NCBI GenBank assembly: GCA_009809945.1
Contig: WTPW01000706.1
Location: forward strand, 5,773 to 69,772
Direction: 5' to 3'
DNA: 64,000 nucleotides
Source of the DNA: Gigaspora margarita
Lineage: Eukaryota; Glomeromycota; Glomeromycetes; Diversisporales; Gigasporaceae
A model generated the notes under the pieces. It was not told the DNA's origin, did no database searches, and saw nothing but the letters and a program-made list of their open reading frames with translations. Shown here in pieces: positions 61,201 to 64,000 of this stretch. The translations under genes and the position numbers were made by a program. Positions within the stretch are counted from its first letter, which is position 1; every line of letters begins with the position of its first letter.

Positions 61201-61476
61201 ACATTCACTTCATCAGTAATTTGACTTAAAAATGTTTCGTAAACGTTAGTAAAAGTTTTTGAATTCGCAGATTCGCATAATTCTGCTGCCTTCATAATTA
61301 CATCATCATAATGCTCTAAATACTGAGAAGGTAAACAATTAAACTGTGAATGCGATAATTTCTTTAATTTTTCCTCTACATCATTTACATAGAGGGCTGA
61401 ATCTATAACTTTGCTGGGAAGACAAAAAGCACTATAAAAAACTTTAAATTGTTCTAATTTTTTTTCATATGTTTCT
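49226..61476 (-). CDS. RNF213-like AAA+ E3 ubiquitin ligase with RZ finger (probably fused to the kinase; may be a decayed copy)
   Basis: Exons chain in phase: 61476-60487, 60411-59970, 59888-59484, 59412-57861, 57780-57532, 57403-56706, 56644-56557, 56475-56349, 56270-56114, 56022-55488, 55419-55365, 55277-55172, 55093-54029, 53944-51516, 51455-49226. RNF213 hallmarks follow in order: EYYYLTFFSARHI; AAA3 P-loop GEAGCGKSS and Walker B LWLFFDEINT; ACNPYRRR; AAA4 P-loop GAPGSSKSLA and GIGLAETNP; FHGLRDYYGL; RNFGG; CVESGRP; LLNRFEKQ; E3 core; RZ finger; long C-terminal domain. In other eukaryotes RNF213 is a cytosolic ATPase and ubiquitin ligase. The roughly 1,000-residue N-terminal part of animal RNF213 is absent. 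No RING finger is visible. Apparent stops at 54447-54445, 53808-53806 and 51793-51791, and one-base shifts near 60033 and 53463, argue for decay or sequence error. Confidence 0.85.
51347..51452 (-). other. RZ-type zinc finger of the RNF213-like ligase
   Basis: At the start of the last exon the peptide reads YVCQCGYMFVTAHCG and, after six residues, RCPGCKNNTIGVNHR. Cys-X-Cys-Gly, Cys-Gly, Cys-Pro-X-Cys and the closing IG..H match the RZ (ZNFX1/RNF213) finger, which carries ligase activity in animal RNF213. The usual Asn-Gly-His near the first Cys appears as Cys-Gly-Tyr, while a His precedes the middle Cys (AHCG instead of ECG), so the metal ligands may be rearranged. Confidence 0.75.
56349..56475 (-). 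other. AAA4 sensor/Walker B exon with Glu-to-Gly change
   Basis: This exon encodes ACLISYQGSS through ISVVVFDG; the next exon adds IGLAETNP. The expected Walker B ends Asp-Glu followed by (I/V)GLAE. Here codon GGA (56352-56350) gives Gly in place of Glu, one base from GAA. The AAA4 P-loop is intact, so ATP could bind, but hydrolysis at this site would be lost. Confidence 0.7.
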
Positions 61477-61910
61477 CTGTTAATTCATAGAATTAATAAT
61501 TATACAGTATAAGTTACGTATCATATATTATAAAGTAACTCTAAAATCAACTTTAAACTTACTGTCTTCAGTTAGCGTAGTATAATTGATTTATAAAGCA
61601 TTATTAAGTGATAAATTTCAGATTTTATGAGTATTTGTTTCAATGAAATGAATATAGTACTGTACAGTGCATACCGTCTACACAAAATAAAATAGAGTTT
61701 AATGAACGTTTACGGTATATTAAAATCTAATGATACTTTATACTCACATGCTAAAAATAAGAAATGTTAATAATAGGATAAATGATGTGCTAACATTATT
61801 GAATATAATATACTTACGTCCTAATATATTTATGTATATTATACTTTATTATTAGAGTTTATTGATAAACTTAATAGCATGCTTGATGAAAATAATATTA
61901 GGCTTCTCAC

Positions 61911-63103
61911 CTGAGTTCACTCATAACTTTGTCAATTTTAGGACGTTTACCTGGATCGTCCTGCCAGCAACCTTCAATAAATAAGCCAATATTTAATAAT
62001 AAATAATAATGATGAATGTCAAATCCAATAATGTAACAATGTATTAGTAAACAAACCGGTAAATAAAGCAGAATATTGTGGTAGAGTCCCTTCAACAGGA
62101 ACTTCTCTACCACCACTCAATATATGAAAACATAGAGCGTTTATATCATTATATTTTTCGAATGGAGGACGTAGACTGGATATTTCCCACAAGAGTACAC
62201 CTAGGCTGAATATATCGGATTCTTTCTTTATTTTATATGATTCTTGTTCAAAATTCTTATAAACATCAGGATCAACGTATGGTATATAGCCAGCAATATT
62301 TGACTTGGTATTGGTTGCGTAAGCTAAACACCTGGAAATTCCAAAATCAGAAATCTTAATATTATTATTATGAACAAGTATATTATTTGAATGCTATAAA
62401 TAATAAGATTGTAAATATTAGAATACAATGATTTAACTAATAGCATTAATTCATATAAATAAGTTATATAAATTAATATTTACAAGATCTCTATGTACAA
62501 CATCAGCTAAATGCATATGATTAATTGCATCGGCAAGTTGTTGCGCTAGATGGAGTTTATCAAACCAACTAAAACTTTGGTTTTCTCGTAAATAATTTCT
62601 TAGAGTACCACTGCCTGCAAATTCTAAAACTAATACATAACTAAGCTTGCGGTCGAATTGTGAGACTAGTTGATAATTAATAAATTAGATTTAAAAAAAT
62701 GATCAAATAATTTTGGTTAAAGATTTAAATTATCACCTTGTGTCTTTGTAAGTCCATAAAATCGTATAATTTTATCATACATATCCACTCTCTTTTGTAA
62801 TTTAATCTGATTATATTATTAGTATTATTAGTATTTTAAATTATATTTTATTACCTTAAATCACTTCTAAATTACCTCTCTTAATAAGATTTTGAGAGAT
62901 GCTTCATCATTTGCTTTGAAAATTTTCAGTGCAACATATTCTGTATCCAAGTTAGCGTCTATTAATTTAGGTTCTATTAATTTTGCTCGGTATACGGTTG
63001 CAAATGCACCAGCACCAATTTCTTCGAAATCTTTAAATTGATTGAAGTCATAATGTTTTATATCCAGTTTTTCTAATTCATTTTCAACACTTTCAGTGGA
63101 CAT
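61911..63103 (-). CDS. Protein kinase domain, N-terminal part of the locus (probable kinase-RNF213 fusion)
   Basis: Five exons: 63103-62876, 62806-62737, 62665-62484, 62393-62057, 61971-61911, all with GT-AG borders and consistent phase. The glycine loop GAGAFATVY and lysine strand YVALKIF are in exon 1, VVHRDL ends exon 3, HSNNILV and ISDFGISR open exon 4, then GYIPYVDPD and SLGVLLWEIS, and exon 5 ends CWQDDPGKRP...VMSELR. All catalytic residues (Lys, HRD, DFG) are present, so it should be active. The sequence is of the Ser/Thr/Tyr-kinase-like type expanded in Glomeromycotina. Exon 5 ends two bases into a codon and exon 6 (61476) completes it, joining the kinase to the RNF213 part. Without that splice, TGA follows SELR directly, so a stand-alone kinase of about 290 residues is the alternative. 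Confidence 0.85.
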
Positions 63104-63229
63104 AGTTGAAACTTATAGTAATGATGAGAACAGGCTTTTTTTCTTTTGATCAAATCAACGTACAGTACAAATGTACAATCTAATTTTGTAATTATTTTAA
63201 TTGATATAAGTAGTAAGGTATTTAGTAAA

Positions 63230-63491
63230 GTAGTACTGTACGGCTGTACAGATTCGGACGGACATACGAAAATTATACTAAATTTTGATCGTACGTACGG
63301 TTAATGTAGACCAATTTTTATATGTAACCCTTTTTTATGGTTAGGGTTAGGGTAAGCGCTAATATAGTCTTTTTTCGGGTTGGGTATTAGAAAAATTAAC
63401 TTTAATTTGACGAAGTTTTTCTTTTATAAACCGTACGTACTATCATGAATTCTATACGTCCGTCTTAATTTGCGTTTCCGTACCGTACTAC
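63230..63491. mobile_element. Inverted-repeat element rich in GTACGTAC (262 bp)
   Basis: GTAGTACTGTACGG at the left pairs with CCGTACCGTACTAC at the right. Inner blocks ACGGACATACG/TATACGTCCGT and TCGTACGTACGGTT/AACCGTACGTAC also pair. It is bracketed by two copies of CAAATGTACAATCYAATTTT plus GTAATTA and TTTTAATTGATAT (63168-63206 and 63491-63541), much longer than a normal target duplication. The loop includes two TTAGGG units. Confidence 0.65.
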
Positions 63492-63812
63492 AAATGTACA
63501 ATCCAATTTTGTAATTACAGAATTAAGATTTTAATTGATATCCAATAATACAATTTTTCATTTCGACCCTTCAACGCATAGATCATTTCGTCATTTGGCA
63601 CTTGCGTACCTGTTGATCTTTTTTGTCCTCTCTCATTCATTACCATAAATAAATGATCTCCCTTTTGATCACCATTAATCATTATTATTTATTTGTCGAT
63701 ATAATAATCGGCGGAAATAAACAAATGTGTATCTAAGAAAAATCTCAAGGAAAATTTGAGCAGTGNGATAATTTCATATAAGCTATAATTGAACGGTATA
63801 ACTACCGAAGTG

Positions 63813-63871
63813 GATATCTATCTAATATCTCTAATATCTATCTAATATCTATCTAATATCTATCTAATATC
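63813..63871. repeat. TATCTATCTAA microsatellite
   Basis: About five head-to-tail units of 11 bp (TATCTATCTAA), one shortened (TATCTCTAA), lie in A+T-rich sequence. Confidence 0.85.
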
Positions 63872-64000
63872 ACAATTTTTCATTTCATCCTTCAACCCGT
63901 AGATCAATTTTGTCATTCATCATCAACATAATTCTAACTCGCAAATTTAGCACTGCCACATTCATTTTCATTTATTTATATATATAACATAANATAATAT

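Larger units (their letters stand above)
63104..64000. promoter_or_regulatory. Upstream region of the kinase-RNF213 locus
   Basis: The start ATG is at 63103. No core promoter element is certain. The region holds a 262-bp inverted-repeat insertion (63230-63491), flanking direct repeats and a microsatellite. If transcription starts close to the ATG, the insertion lies within the proximal promoter. No upstream gene is seen to the window end. Confidence 0.35.

Noticed and set aside
63339..63352. Two TTAGGG units, possible telomeric repeat
   Set aside because: Only two units in the loop of a hairpin element; far too short for a telomere or telomere scar.

Overview
The window looks like a chromosomal segment of an arbuscular-mycorrhizal fungus (Glomeromycotina, Rhizophagus-like). 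I infer this from the extreme A+T richness, many short GT-AG introns, the kinase style at the right end, an RNF213-type giant ligase gene, a Plavaka-like transposase and very dense, decayed transposons. There is no bacterial gene organisation. The species assignment is inference. Two N gaps (12214-12385 and 39356-40181) and scattered Ns show a draft assembly.

Layout. 1-3.5 kb: tail of an unknown plus-strand gene, then a decayed Plavaka/CACTA-type transposase (minus). 3.8-4.1 kb: a hairpin MITE. 4.9-7.1 kb: a decayed, intron-rich plus-strand gene with tandemly duplicated exon-intron units. 7.3-13.1 kb: a giant foldback repeat and a partial third copy around an N gap. 13.77-14.20 kb: a fragment of an RNF213-like gene (minus). 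14.2-46.6 kb: a 32.4-kb block of nested mobile DNA. 46.6-47.05 kb: the next part of the same RNF213-like fragment (minus). 47.4-47.6 kb: a Tourist-like MITE. 49.2-63.1 kb: a large minus-strand locus encoding a protein kinase followed by an RNF213-like AAA+/RZ-finger ubiquitin ligase. 63.1-64 kb: its upstream region, with a hairpin repeat and a microsatellite.

The two RNF213 fragments are collinear with adjacent parts of the full gene only a few kb away, so they are the two halves of one decayed tandem duplicate. What separates them has inverted termini (GGCCGTTTGAATT type) flanked by TTA, as expected for a PIF/Harbinger-type insertion. Inside it sits a second element of about 29.6 kb with CCTAGG termini and a CAGTA target duplication. 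That element in turn holds a Tc1/mariner-like MITE, two hAT-like elements, a perfect-looking 430-bp palindrome, a satellite array carrying a SINE-like retrocopy, a 1.9-kb sibling of the CCTAGG element, a LINE with endonuclease, reverse transcriptase and RNase H, and two widely separated foldback arms.

The main gene. Twenty exons can be joined with consistent phase from a kinase start at 63103 to a stop at 49226 (about 4,000 codons). The kinase exon splices in phase into the RNF213 part, so a kinase-RNF213 fusion is the best reading. The kinase also meets a stop at once if that intron is retained, so two separate genes remain possible. The ligase part shows two AAA+ P-loops and an RZ finger, but I see no RING finger, and the AAA4 Walker B glutamate is glycine. 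Three apparent in-frame stops and two one-base frame shifts suggest a decaying copy or consensus errors.
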